Assembly: GCF_014647915.1 (NCBI RefSeq)
Contig: NZ_BMQC01000021.1
Span: forward strand, 310 to 64,309
DNA: 64,000 nucleotides
Reading direction: 5' to 3'
Source of the DNA: Pilimelia terevasa
GTDB taxonomy: Bacteria; Actinomycetota; Actinomycetes; Mycobacteriales; Micromonosporaceae
The translations under genes were made by a program, and so were the position numbers. The notes under the pieces are model-generated. The model did not search any database. It was not told the origin of the DNA and saw nothing but the letters and a program-made list of their open reading frames with translations. This document shows, in pieces, positions 33,135 through 41,167 of this stretch; the stretch's first letter is position 1, and every line of letters begins with the position of its first letter.

Positions 33135-35888
33135 TCAGGGCAGGATGCTCAGCGCGCGCGCCCGTTCGACCGCGTCCCGCCGCCGCGACACGTCGAGCTT
33201 GCGGTAGATCGAGCGGAGGTGGGCCTTCACGGTGTTCACCGACACGTGCAGCTCCTCGGCGATCTCGGCGACGGTGAACATCGTCGGCAGGTGCCGCACG
33301 ACGTCGCGCTCGCGCTCGCTCAGCTCCGTGCCGGCGGGCGCGGTGCCCCCGGCGGCCGGCCGCGTCGCCGCCAGGGCCGCCACCAGCTCGGCGGCGAAGT
33401 CGTGGCCGTCGGCGCGCCGGAGCAGGTACGGCTCCAGCACCGCCAGGGCGTCGCGCCGGTCGAGGTTGAGGAACGGGCGGCGCAGGCCGTCGGACAGGGC
33501 CAGCTCCACGCCGTTGGCGATGGCGCGCACCGCCGCGCCGACGCGCCGCCGCCGCTGGGCGAGCTGGGCGCTGACGACCCACGCCTCCACCGTGGCCACC
33601 ATGTCCGTCGCGGCGGCGAGCACCGGGGCCAGCAGCCCCTCGGCCCGGCTCGTCTGGCCCAGCGCGGCCGCCGCGCGCGCCAGGCACACCCGCTCGCGCT
33701 GACCCAGGCCGCGCCGCCCGGCCGCCACGAGGACCGCGGCCGCGCGCCCGGGTTCCCCGGTGCCCAGGAGCAGCTCCGCCTCGACCTGCGTCAGCCACCG
33801 TTCGAGCAGCCGGGGCAGGGGCGTGCCGGCGGCCTCGTGGCGGGTCCGCGCGATCGCGGTCCGCGCCGCCGCCCACTCCTGCCGGGCCAGCAGCAGTCGG
33901 ATCCGGGCGACCCGCAGCGCGGTGCGCAGGGTCGGCTCGGGGGCGTCGCGGTGCGCCTGGGCACCCCGCTGGAGCGCGCTGTCGGCCTCGGCGAGCCGGT
34001 GCTGCTCGACCGCGGTCAGGGCCACGGCGAGGTGCCCCGGTACCGCGTGCCGCGCGGCGGCGGGCCCGTGCCGGTCGGCGAGGTCGTCGGCGGCGTCGGC
34101 CTGGTACCGGCTCTCCCCCGGCGCGCCCTGGGCGTACCCGACCACGGCCAGGTGGCCCACCGCGTCGACCTCCAGCAGGTCGAGGTCCGCGGAGCGCGCC
34201 GTCATCGCCGCCGACCACAGGTACCGGTCCGCCCGCCCGAGGTCGTCGCTCCACAGCAGGCTGATGCCGCGGTTGTGGAGGGTGATCGCCCGGTGCTGCG
34301 CGGTCGACGGCAGTCGCCGCGGCCCCGTGTCGGCCAGCCGGCCGAGCAGGTCCGTGGCGGCGGACCCCAGCGCCCGCATGTCGCCCCGGCGGCGCGCCAG
34401 CTCCACCTCCAGGCCGCGGACCGCCATCTCGACGGCCGCGCGCTCGGCGGGCGCCCGGGCCGCGACGAGGCGCCGGGCGTCGGCGAGCCACGGCGCGACC
34501 GCGTCCGGGTCGCCCGCGTGGAAGGCGCGCAGCGCGCCGCAGACCATCAGCTCCGGGGTCGCCGGCAACTGCGCGGCCGGTATCCGGGCCAGCACGGCGG
34601 CGGGCGCCGGGCCGTCGCCGGGGCCGCCGTCGGCGGCCGACCCGTCGGCGGTCAGCAGCAGGGACAGTGCCGGCGTGGCCACCACGAGCCGCCCGACGAA
34701 CGGCCAGTCGCCCGCGGCGGCGGCGTGCGCCAGCGCCGCCCGGTGGTCGGCGCCGCGGGCGAACCACGCGGCCGCGCGGCGGTGCAGCCGGGGCAGCGCG
34801 GCGGCCTCCTCCACGGCGAGCCGGTGGCGCAGCAGGTCGCGCAGCAGCGGGTGGTAGCGGTACCAGCCGGGGTGCCCGGGTACGGCCGTGACGAGCGCGT
34901 TGGCGCGCTGGAGCTGTTCGAGCACCGCCTGTCCGGCGCCGCCGCCCACGACGGCGTCCGCCAGCTCGCCGCTGACGCGGCCCGCGATGCTGGTGTACAG
35001 CAGGAAGCGGCGCACCGCGGGCGGCTGCCCGGCCAGCACCTCGCCGGTCAGGTACGCGGCCACCGCCGCGCGGTCGCCCGCGAAGCTTTCGATGTCGCGG
35101 CGCCCCGGCCCGCGCAGGTGCCGGGCGGCGAGGGTCAGGCCCACGGCCCAGCCCTCGGTACGGCCGGCGAGCGCGCGCAGCTCGCGGGGGCCGGCGGGGA
35201 CCCCGTGCAGCGCGAGCAGGTCCGCCGCCTCCTCGTCGGTGAACGCCAGGGCGTCGGCGGTGATCTCGTCGAGCAGGCCGTCCGCGCGCAGCCGGTGCAG
35301 CGGGAGCGCCGGGTCGGCACGCGCGGCCAGGACCAGCCGCAGCCCGTCGGGCACGCACCGCAGCAGCACGCCCACCGCGGCGAGCACGCCCGGGTCCGCC
35401 GCCGCGTCCACGTTGTCCAGCACCAGGGCCACCGGCGGGGACAGCCGCTCGGTCGCCGCGATGATGCGGCGCACCTGCGCCGCGTCCCCGGCGGCGGGGC
35501 CGGCCGGTGCGGGGACGTCCGCCACCCCGGCCCGGCGCAGGGCGGCCGCGACGTCCGACCAGAACCGGGCGGCGGTGCCGCCGTCGCGGTCCAGGTTCAG
35601 CCAGGCGACCGGTCCCGGCGCCCGGCCCGTGGCGGCCCACTCCGCGAGCAGCGCGGTCTTCCCGCTGCCGGCGGCCGCGCTGAGCAGGGTGACCGGGCGC
35701 CGGAGCGCGGCGTCCAGCGCGCGCACCAGCCGCGGCCGCGGCAGGTGCGGCTCGGGCAGGCGCGGCCGGCCGAACCGGCCGCCGGACGCGCCGGCCGGCG
35801 GCGGCGCCGGACGCGGCCCGCCGGGGTGCGCCCCGGTGACCGGCCCGCCGCAGACCTGACCGGCCGGTGTGGCCACGCGCTCGTACAC
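33135..35888 (-). CDS. LAL/MalT-like LuxR-family regulator 3
   Basis: A 917-residue regulator with an N-terminal nucleotide-binding region (SAAAGSGKTAL), a Walker-B-like VALVLDNVD, a helical repeat region and a LuxR DNA-binding domain LSERERDVVRHLP...SVNTVKAHLRSIYRKLDVSRR. The recognition helix differs from regulators 1 and 2 (KAHLRSIYRKLD), as does the ending, RRRDAVERARALSIL. The start is the GTG at 35888, which has GGAGGAG upstream; a GTG eight codons earlier lacks one. It is separated from the upstream DUF7144-like gene by a strong terminator. Confidence 0.92.
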   Translation of the reverse strand: MYERVATPAGQVCGGPVTGAHPGGPRPAPPPAGASGGRFGRPRLPEPHLPRPRLVRALDAALRRPVTLLSAAAGSGKTALLAEWAATGRAPGPVAWLNLDRDGGTAARFWSDVAAALRRAGVADVPAPAGPAAGDAAQVRRIIAATERLSPPVALVLDNVDAAADPGVLAAVGVLLRCVPDGLRLVLAARADPALPLHRLRADGLLDEITADALAFTDEEAADLLALHGVPAGPRELRALAGRTEGWAVGLTLAARHLRGPGRRDIESFAGDRAAVAAYLTGEVLAGQPPAVRRFLLYTSIAGRVSGELADAVVGGGAGQAVLEQLQRANALVTAVPGHPGWYRYHPLLRDLLRHRLAVEEAAALPRLHRRAAAWFARGADHRAALAHAAAAGDWPFVGRLVVATPALSLLLTADGSAADGGPGDGPAPAAVLARIPAAQLPATPELMVCGALRAFHAGDPDAVAPWLADARRLVAARAPAERAAVEMAVRGLEVELARRRGDMRALGSAATDLLGRLADTGPRRLPSTAQHRAITLHNRGISLLWSDDLGRADRYLWSAAMTARSADLDLLEVDAVGHLAVVGYAQGAPGESRYQADAADDLADRHGPAAARHAVPGHLAVALTAVEQHRLAEADSALQRGAQAHRDAPEPTLRTALRVARIRLLLARQEWAAARTAIARTRHEAAGTPLPRLLERWLTQVEAELLLGTGEPGRAAAVLVAAGRRGLGQRERVCLARAAAALGQTSRAEGLLAPVLAAATDMVATVEAWVVSAQLAQRRRRVGAAVRAIANGVELALSDGLRRPFLNLDRRDALAVLEPYLLRRADGHDFAAELVAALAATRPAAGGTAPAGTELSERERDVVRHLPTMFTVAEIAEELHVSVNTVKAHLRSIYRKLDVSRRRDAVERARALSILP

Positions 35889-35923
35889 CCTGGCTCCTCC
35901 TTCGCCCAGCACCGGACCACCGG

Positions 35924-35959
35924 GACGCGGAGCCGCCCGCGCTCGGGCGGCTCCGCGTC
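35924..35959 (-). terminator. terminator after the DUF7144-like gene
   Basis: GACGCGGAGCCGCCCG and CGGGCGGCTCCGCGTC make a perfect 16-bp stem with loop CGCT, ten bases past the stop at 35970. Confidence 0.75.
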
Positions 35960-35969
35960 GCGGGCGCGG

Positions 35970-36431
35970 TCAGCGGTACGGGTTGCGCATCTCCCGCCCG
36001 TGCGTGGCGAGGGCGTACACGGTCAGCACGTCGAGGGCGATGACGATGACCGACCACAGCGGGTACGCCGCGAGGAACGCCAGGTTCACCGCCGCGCTGA
36101 GCACGGCGACGCAGATGCCCACCACCCGGGCCCACGTGCGGCCCGACAGCACGCCGATTCCGGTGGCGAACGCCAGGGCGCCGAAGACGAGGTGGACCCA
36201 GCCCCAGACCGTGTAGTCGAGGGTCACCGCCAGGCCGCCGCCGGTGACCAGGTAGTAGCCCGGGTCGAAGACCGCGACCAGGCCCATGATCGCGTGGAAC
36301 GCCCCCAGCATCAGGAACAGCGCTCCGGCGAACACCATGAGGCCGACCCAGCCCGAGGATTGTCGCTCGACCGGGTTGACGTAGCTCGCGTCGAAGCGCC
36401 CGGTCGTCTGCATGTTCCGCGTGTCCGTCAT
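35970..36431 (-). CDS. DUF7144-like membrane protein
   Basis: A 153-residue protein with four predicted membrane helices (WVGLMVFAGALFLMLGAFHA, YTVWGWVHLVFGALAF, VGICVAVLSAAVNLAFL, VIVIALDVLTVYAL), matching the small four-helix DUF7144 family common in actinobacteria. Function unknown. Of three in-frame ATGs, the one at 36431 has GGGAAG at correct spacing. It is divergent from the DUF6325-like gene; two palindrome sites with centres 55 bp apart lie between, and GCTGG follows its site at 26 bp. Confidence 0.8.
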   Translation of the reverse strand: MTDTRNMQTTGRFDASYVNPVERQSSGWVGLMVFAGALFLMLGAFHAIMGLVAVFDPGYYLVTGGGLAVTLDYTVWGWVHLVFGALAFATGIGVLSGRTWARVVGICVAVLSAAVNLAFLAAYPLWSVIVIALDVLTVYALATHGREMRNPYR

Positions 36432-36503
36432 GTCCAGCTTCCCCATCGCGTCGGTGTTGGTCCGCATTCGCCTCCAGCAAACGCCGCGCCGGTCCGGGGG
36501 GCG

Positions 36504-36520
36504 TCACCCCGGACGGATGA
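36504..36520 (-). promoter_or_regulatory. 7-3-7 palindrome before DUF7144
   Basis: TCACCCC-GGA-CGGATGA matches the motif fully. TTTGCTGG begins 23 bp beyond it in the gene direction. Confidence 0.6.
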
Positions 36521-36558
36521 GCCGCCCCCGGCCCCGCACCCGCCCGCCGCGGGCGCGG

Positions 36559-36575
36559 TCACTCCGGCCGGAGGA
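36559..36575 (+). promoter_or_regulatory. 7-3-7 palindrome before DUF6325
   Basis: TCACTCC-GGC-CGGAGGA, 70 bp before the ATG at 36645, followed by GATGCTGG at about 25 bp. Confidence 0.5.
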
Positions 36576-36644
36576 GGTCGGCGCGACACCCCCCGGCCGA
36601 TGCTGGAGGGGTACGGACCGCCTACAGCAAACGAGGAGGAGAGC

Positions 36645-37184
36645 ATGGCCATCGGGCCCGTCCAGCTCGTCGTACTGGGATTCAGACACCCGAAGTTCAC
36701 CGGGGAGGTCATCGCGGAACTGGAACGCCTGCGCGAGAACAACGCCGTGCGCGTCATCGACGCGCTGGCCGTCTACAAGGACGCGACCGGACACGTGGAG
36801 GTCGAGCACCTGAGCAACCTCACGACCGAGGAGGCGATAGAACTGGGTACGAAGGTCGGGGCGCTCGTCGGCCTCGGCGTCGACGGCGAGGAGGGGGCGC
36901 GGGCCGGCGCCCGGGCCGGGGGCGAGGCGGCCGCGGCCGGCGCCACCGTCTTCGACGAGAAGCAGGCGTGGGACGTCGTCGGCGACATGCCCGACGACTC
37001 CGCCGCGGCGCTGCTGCTGCTGGAGCACCACTGGGCGGTACCGCTGCGCGACGCCATCGCCCACGCCGGCGGCTGGCGCGTGGACGACGCGTTCGTCAGC
37101 CCGGTCGACCTCGTCGAGATCGGACTGCTCAACGCCGACGACGCGGCACGGCTGAACCAGTTCGAGACCGCCGGCGCGCGGTAG
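36645..37184 (+). CDS. DUF6325/DUF1269-like stress protein
   Basis: A 179-residue soluble protein with two related alpha/beta halves: VQLVVLGFRHPKFTGEVIAELERLRE...VRVIDALAVYKD and, later, SAAALLLLEHHWAVPLRDAI. A Gly/Ala linker (GARAGARAGGEAAAAGATVF) stands where DUF1269 proteins have their membrane hairpin, so it is probably a soluble relative. The ribosome site ACGAGGAGGAG is strong. It is followed by the 24-residue basic peptide gene 14 bp later. Function unknown; the regulatory site suggests stress induction. Confidence 0.8.
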   Translation: MAIGPVQLVVLGFRHPKFTGEVIAELERLRENNAVRVIDALAVYKDATGHVEVEHLSNLTTEEAIELGTKVGALVGLGVDGEEGARAGARAGGEAAAAGATVFDEKQAWDVVGDMPDDSAAALLLLEHHWAVPLRDAIAHAGGWRVDDAFVSPVDLVEIGLLNADDAARLNQFETAGAR

Positions 37185-37198
37185 AAGGGAGGAGCGAC

Positions 37199-37273
37199 AT
37201 GTTCGGCACTCGCAGGATCGCCCGGCGCAGCGGACGCCGGGCCGCGCGGCGCGCGGCGCGCCGCCGTAGCTGA
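37199..37273 (+). CDS. 24-residue Arg-rich microprotein
   Basis: A short gene starting MFGTRRIARRSG, with about half of its 24 residues arginine, preceded by GAAGGGAGGAGCGAC, an excellent ribosome site. It lies 14 bp after the DUF6325-like gene and just before a 42-nt perfect palindrome, so it ends that operon. It could be a nucleic-acid- or membrane-binding peptide; no homologue is known to me. Confidence 0.65.
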   Translation: MFGTRRIARRSGRRAARRAARRRS

Positions 37274-37278
37274 GTGAG

Positions 37279-37320
37279 GCGGTGGTGTCGCCGGCCCGCG
37301 CGGGCCGGCGACACCACCGC
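37279..37320. terminator. 42-nt perfect palindrome, bidirectional terminator
   Basis: The two 21-nt arms (37279-37299, 37300-37320) are exact reverse complements, starting GCGGTGGTGTCG. It separates the microprotein gene (plus) from the convergent regulator 4 (minus) and should stop transcription from both sides. Confidence 0.8.
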
Positions 37321-37332
37321 TTCCGTGTGCGG

Positions 37333-40023
37333 TCAGAGCAGGCCCAGCTCGCGGGCGCGGCGGACCGCCTCGGTGCGCCGGGAGGCCGAGAGCTTGCGCA
37401 GGATGCTGCGCACGTGGGTCTTGACCGTGTTGACCGACACGTACAGCGCACCGGCAATCTCCTCCGTGGGCAGCATCGCCTCGACGTGGCGCAGTACCTC
37501 CAGTTCCCGCCCGCTCAGCTTCTCCACCGGCGCCGCGCGCGGCCGGGGCGCGCGGGCCGGCCGCGCGCGGTCGGCGGCCGGGGCGCCGCGGCGCCCCGCC
37601 GGCACCCCGTCGCGCATCAGCCGGCGTAGCTGCGGCCCCGCCTCGTGGAGCTGCCGCCGCAGCGCCTCGGGCTCGGCCAGGCGCAGCGCCCGCCGCAGCG
37701 CCCCCGAGGCCGCCTCGGCGTCGCCGTCGTCGGCGGCCAGGCCCGCCAGGGTCAGCCAGCCGTCGAGCCGCACCGGCACGACGGCCCCCGCCACGTCGAC
37801 CGCCGCCGCGGCCAGGCGGCGCGCACCGTCCCGGTCGCCGCCCACCCGCAGCGCCCCGGCCCGGACGACGGCGCAGTCCGGCAGCTCGGGGCCCGGCAGC
37901 CCGGCGACCGTCGCCGCGGCCTCGTCCCCCCGGCCCGCCGCGGCCAGGATCCTGGCCCGGCTCAGCGCCGCCTCCCGCCGCGCCCACTGCGGCACCGCGG
38001 ACCCGCCCAGGCCCGCCAGCGCCGCCAGCGCCTCCCGCGGCTCGCCCCGCGCGCGCAGCAGCCGCGACCGCACCAGCGCGGCCGCGGCGGCCGCGGCGCC
38101 CGCGCGCGGCGCGCGGCAGAGGGGCTCGGCCGCGCGCAGGTGGCGCCAGCCGCGCTCGACGTCGTACCGCTCCGTCGCCACCCAGGCACGCACCACCTCG
38201 GCCGTCGCCGCCCCGTCGTCGGCCGCGTCCGGCGGCGTCGGGGCCGCCGTGTCCGCGGGTAGTCCCGCCGCCTCGTCGACCAGCGCGGCGGCCCGGCTCA
38301 GGTGCCCCCGGTGGGCGTGCAGCAGGGCCAGGTCGCGCAGGCAGCCGGGGCGCAGCGCCGGCCAGGCCCCGGCGGCGGCCGCGGCGTCGGTCAGCGTCGC
38401 GGCCGCCTCGTCGGCCGCGCCCGTCCAGCTCTGCGCCGTGCCCGTCAGCAGGAGCGCGAACGCGCGCACCTCCTCGCGCCGCTCGCGCGCGGCGGGGGAC
38501 AGCTCGGCGAGCAGCACCCGCATCCGCCCCGCGGCCGCCTGCATCCCCGGCGCGTCCCCCGCGGCGCGGGCGAGCAGGCCGTGCAGCGCCGCCGCGCAGA
38601 TCCGCCGCGACGGCGTGGCGCCGGTACCGGTCATCGACCGCTCGGCCGCCGCGAGCCGGTCGGCGGCCGCGTCGGTCTCGGCGCGGGCGTACGCGAGCGC
38701 GGCGGCCGTGAGCGCGGCGGCAGGGCCGGGGGCGTCGGCCGGCAGGTCGCGGAACAGGTCGGCGAGGCGGTCGCCGGGGCCGCCGGTGAGCAGGCGCAGG
38801 ACGGCGCAGCTCTCGACGGCGAGGTCGGCGGCGGCGTCCCAGTCGCCCGCGGCGACCGCGTGGCCGACCGCGTCCAGCGGCCGGCCGTCGGCGGCGAGCC
38901 GCCCCGCCGCGCGCCGGTGCAGCTCGGGCACCCGGCCCGGCTGGTCGCCCGCGAGGACGGTGCGCAGCAGCTCGGCGAACAGGCCGTGGTAGCGGTACGC
39001 GGGCGGCTGCTCGGTGACCACCTCGACGAACGCGTTCTGCCGGGCCAGCTCGGCGAGGAGCCGCTGCGCGTCGGGCCGGTCGGTGAGCAGCCGGGCCAGC
39101 TCCGGGGTCACGGTCTCCAGGATGCTGGTCCGCAGCAGGAAGTCCCGGACGTCGCGGCCCTGGGCCCGCAGCACCTCCCGGACGAAGTACTCGGCGACGC
39201 CGGCCTCGTCGCCGCGCAGCGTCGGCGGGGCGCCGTCGGCCCCCGGGCGGCCCTGCCACGCCATCGCGAACAGCCGCAGGCCGACCGCCCACCCCTCGGT
39301 GCGCCGCACCGCGTCCGCCAGTCCGTCGGGCGCGAGGGCGATCCCGTGCCGGGCGAGCAGCTCCCCCGCCTCGGGCCCGGTGAACGCCAGGTCGCCGCCG
39401 CGGACCTCGCTGAGCGTCCCCGCCACCCGGTAGCGGTGCAGCGGCAGCGGCGGGTCGGACCGTCCGATCAAGACGAGGCGCAGCAGCCCGGCCGCGTGCC
39501 GGACGAGGAAGTCCAGCTCGTCGGCCCAGGTGCTGCCCGGGACGGTGCACGCGCCGTCGAGGACGAGGGTGACCGGCCGCGGCTGGCCGGAGAGGTCGGC
39601 GGCCAGCCGCGCCATGGCCGTCGGCTGGCCGTGCGCGGTGCCGACCAGGTCCATCGGCGTGCGGCGCAGCGTCAGCCCGGACCGCCGCAGGCTCTCCACC
39701 AGGTAGGTCCAGAAGACGACCGGGTGGTCGTCCTCCTGCTCGAACGTCACCCACGCCGCGGGGTGGCCGCCCGCCCCGGCCCGCACCCAGGCCGCGACGG
39801 CCTCGGTCTTGCCGCTGCCGGCGGGTCCGGTCACCACGGTGACCGGATTGCGCACGCAGCGGCCGAGCCGCTCCGCCAGGCGGATCCGTGCGACCGGGAG
39901 CCGCGGCGGCCCCGGCACGGCGAACTTGGACGGCAGGACGGGCTGCCCGCCGGCCATGGTCAGTTCCGCGGCCGGCTCCAGCCGGTCCGTGAAGGGAATC
40001 GAGAGCGGAAGCGTACTAGTCAC
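37333..40023 (-). CDS. LAL/MalT-like LuxR-family regulator 4
   Basis: An 896-residue regulator with Walker A GPAGSGKTEA, a Walker-B-like VTLVLDGA, long helical repeats and a LuxR domain LSGRELEVLRHVEAM...SVNTVKTHVRSILRKLSASRRTEAVRRARELGLL. The GTG start leads MTSTLPLSIP; the ATG at codon 23 is an alternative. The promoter region, shared with the PLDc_N-SHOCT gene, carries two palindrome sites with centres 56 bp apart. A GCTG follows the proximal site at 26 bp, so this regulator is itself probably a regulon member. Confidence 0.92.
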   Translation of the reverse strand: MTSTLPLSIPFTDRLEPAAELTMAGGQPVLPSKFAVPGPPRLPVARIRLAERLGRCVRNPVTVVTGPAGSGKTEAVAAWVRAGAGGHPAAWVTFEQEDDHPVVFWTYLVESLRRSGLTLRRTPMDLVGTAHGQPTAMARLAADLSGQPRPVTLVLDGACTVPGSTWADELDFLVRHAAGLLRLVLIGRSDPPLPLHRYRVAGTLSEVRGGDLAFTGPEAGELLARHGIALAPDGLADAVRRTEGWAVGLRLFAMAWQGRPGADGAPPTLRGDEAGVAEYFVREVLRAQGRDVRDFLLRTSILETVTPELARLLTDRPDAQRLLAELARQNAFVEVVTEQPPAYRYHGLFAELLRTVLAGDQPGRVPELHRRAAGRLAADGRPLDAVGHAVAAGDWDAAADLAVESCAVLRLLTGGPGDRLADLFRDLPADAPGPAAALTAAALAYARAETDAAADRLAAAERSMTGTGATPSRRICAAALHGLLARAAGDAPGMQAAAGRMRVLLAELSPAARERREEVRAFALLLTGTAQSWTGAADEAAATLTDAAAAAGAWPALRPGCLRDLALLHAHRGHLSRAAALVDEAAGLPADTAAPTPPDAADDGAATAEVVRAWVATERYDVERGWRHLRAAEPLCRAPRAGAAAAAAALVRSRLLRARGEPREALAALAGLGGSAVPQWARREAALSRARILAAAGRGDEAAATVAGLPGPELPDCAVVRAGALRVGGDRDGARRLAAAAVDVAGAVVPVRLDGWLTLAGLAADDGDAEAASGALRRALRLAEPEALRRQLHEAGPQLRRLMRDGVPAGRRGAPAADRARPARAPRPRAAPVEKLSGRELEVLRHVEAMLPTEEIAGALYVSVNTVKTHVRSILRKLSASRRTEAVRRARELGLL

Positions 40024-40089
40024 GACAGACCCCGAATGGTCGGAAACAAGCGATCGAGGTCAGCCTGGCCTTTTTCCCGCATCCGCGCA

Positions 40090-40106
40090 TCGCCCGAATC
40101 GGGCGA
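40090..40106 (-). promoter_or_regulatory. 7-3-7 palindrome before regulator 4
   Basis: TCGCCCG-AAT-CGGGCGA is perfectly symmetrical; 67 bp before the GTG. Confidence 0.6.
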
Positions 40107-40145
40107 GAAGGCGCGCATGGCGCGGACGGCAACAGGCTATTCATC

Positions 40146-40162
40146 TCACCCGATAAGGATGA
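40146..40162 (+). promoter_or_regulatory. 7-3-7 palindrome before PLDc_N-SHOCT
   Basis: TCACCCG-ATA-AGGATGA, 88 bp before the ATG; CCGAGCATGG follows at 21-30 bp. Confidence 0.6.
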
Positions 40163-40249
40163 CGTCGGTCTCTGCGCCGCGGCCGAGCATGGGTGGGACC
40201 GCGTCCACACGCGACAGCGGCTCCACCCTCACACATTCGGGAGACTGCC

Positions 40250-40624
40250 ATGTACTGGACGTTCGGAAACTTCCTCTGGGCGACGATCGCGTTCTTCTTC
40301 TGGGTGACCGTCATCTGGATGTTCATCGCGCTCTTCGCCGACATCGTCCGCCGCGACGACCTGTCCGGCTGGGCGAAGGCGGGCTGGATCGCCCTGATGG
40401 TCCTGCTGCCCCTGATCGGCATCCTCATCTACCTCGTCGTCGCCACGCCGAAGGAGCCCGCTGTCGGCGCCGGTGACCACGCGGGCTACGCCGACGCCGA
40501 CCGGGGCGCCGCGACGGGCCGGCGGCCGGCCGACGAGATCGCCGCCGCCGCCGAACTGCACGACCGCGGCCGGATCTCGGCCGACGAGTTCGCCCAGCTC
40601 AAGCGGCGGGCGCTGCGCCGCTGA
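40250..40624 (+). CDS. PLDc_N-SHOCT membrane protein
   Basis: A 124-residue protein with two membrane helices in the PLDc_N arrangement (FFFWVTVIWMFIALFADIVRR...GWAKAGWIALMVLLPLIGILIYLV) and a C-terminal SHOCT motif, ELHDRGRISADEFAQLKRRAL. This combination is frequent in actinobacterial stress loci. SHOCT is a short oligomerisation motif; the PLDc_N part is only a membrane module with no phospholipase site. ATG preceded by GGGAGA. Confidence 0.85.
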   Translation: MYWTFGNFLWATIAFFFWVTVIWMFIALFADIVRRDDLSGWAKAGWIALMVLLPLIGILIYLVVATPKEPAVGAGDHAGYADADRGAATGRRPADEIAAAAELHDRGRISADEFAQLKRRALRR

Positions 40625-40690
40625 GCGGCTGAGCAACGCCCGGAACCGGACCGCGCCACCGCGGCGCGGTCCGGTGGGTCGACCCGCCGC

Positions 40691-41167
40691 TCAGTGCAGG
40701 AGCGTCTTCAGGACGACCATGCCGATGCCGAGCCCGCCCACGAGCGCGGCGGCCGCCGCCCGCTCCGCCGCGGTCAGCCGGCCGTCGGCGCCGATCTGCC
40801 ACCCCGCACCGCCCAGCAGCACCGTGCTGCAGACCAGCCCGGCGGTCACCGCGTCCGCGACCGGGGCCCCCAGCAGCCGGGCCGCCACCAGCACCGCCAC
40901 CGGCAGCGCGGAGGCGGTGAGCAGCTCCCAGCCCTGGGAGAGCTGCGCCCGGATCACCGGCCACGGCGGCCGCCGGCCCTCGTGGATCCGCGCCGCCACC
41001 ATCCGGGCGAACCGCTCCGCCGCCCAGTAGATGACCAGCGTCGCGGCCACCGAGAGGACGACCGCCGCGGCCGAGTCCTGCGGGGCTGCCGCCATCACCG
41101 CCGCGCCGACGATGACGCCGTAGATGGCCGCCGCCGTCGCCTCCGTCGACGACCCGGCCCGGATCAC
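40691..41167 (-). CDS. four-helix membrane protein, unknown
   Basis: A 158-residue protein with about four hydrophobic segments (AAAIYGVIVGAAVMA, AVVLSVAATLVIYWAAE, ALPVAVLVAARLL, AAALVGGLGIGMVVL) and a charged loop RMVAARIHEGRRPPWPVI. The GTG overlaps the MFS gene stop as GTGA, so it is co-translated with the transporter. I do not recognise the family. Confidence 0.7.
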   Translation of the reverse strand: MIRAGSSTEATAAAIYGVIVGAAVMAAAPQDSAAAVVLSVAATLVIYWAAERFARMVAARIHEGRRPPWPVIRAQLSQGWELLTASALPVAVLVAARLLGAPVADAVTAGLVCSTVLLGGAGWQIGADGRLTAAERAAAAALVGGLGIGMVVLKTLLH

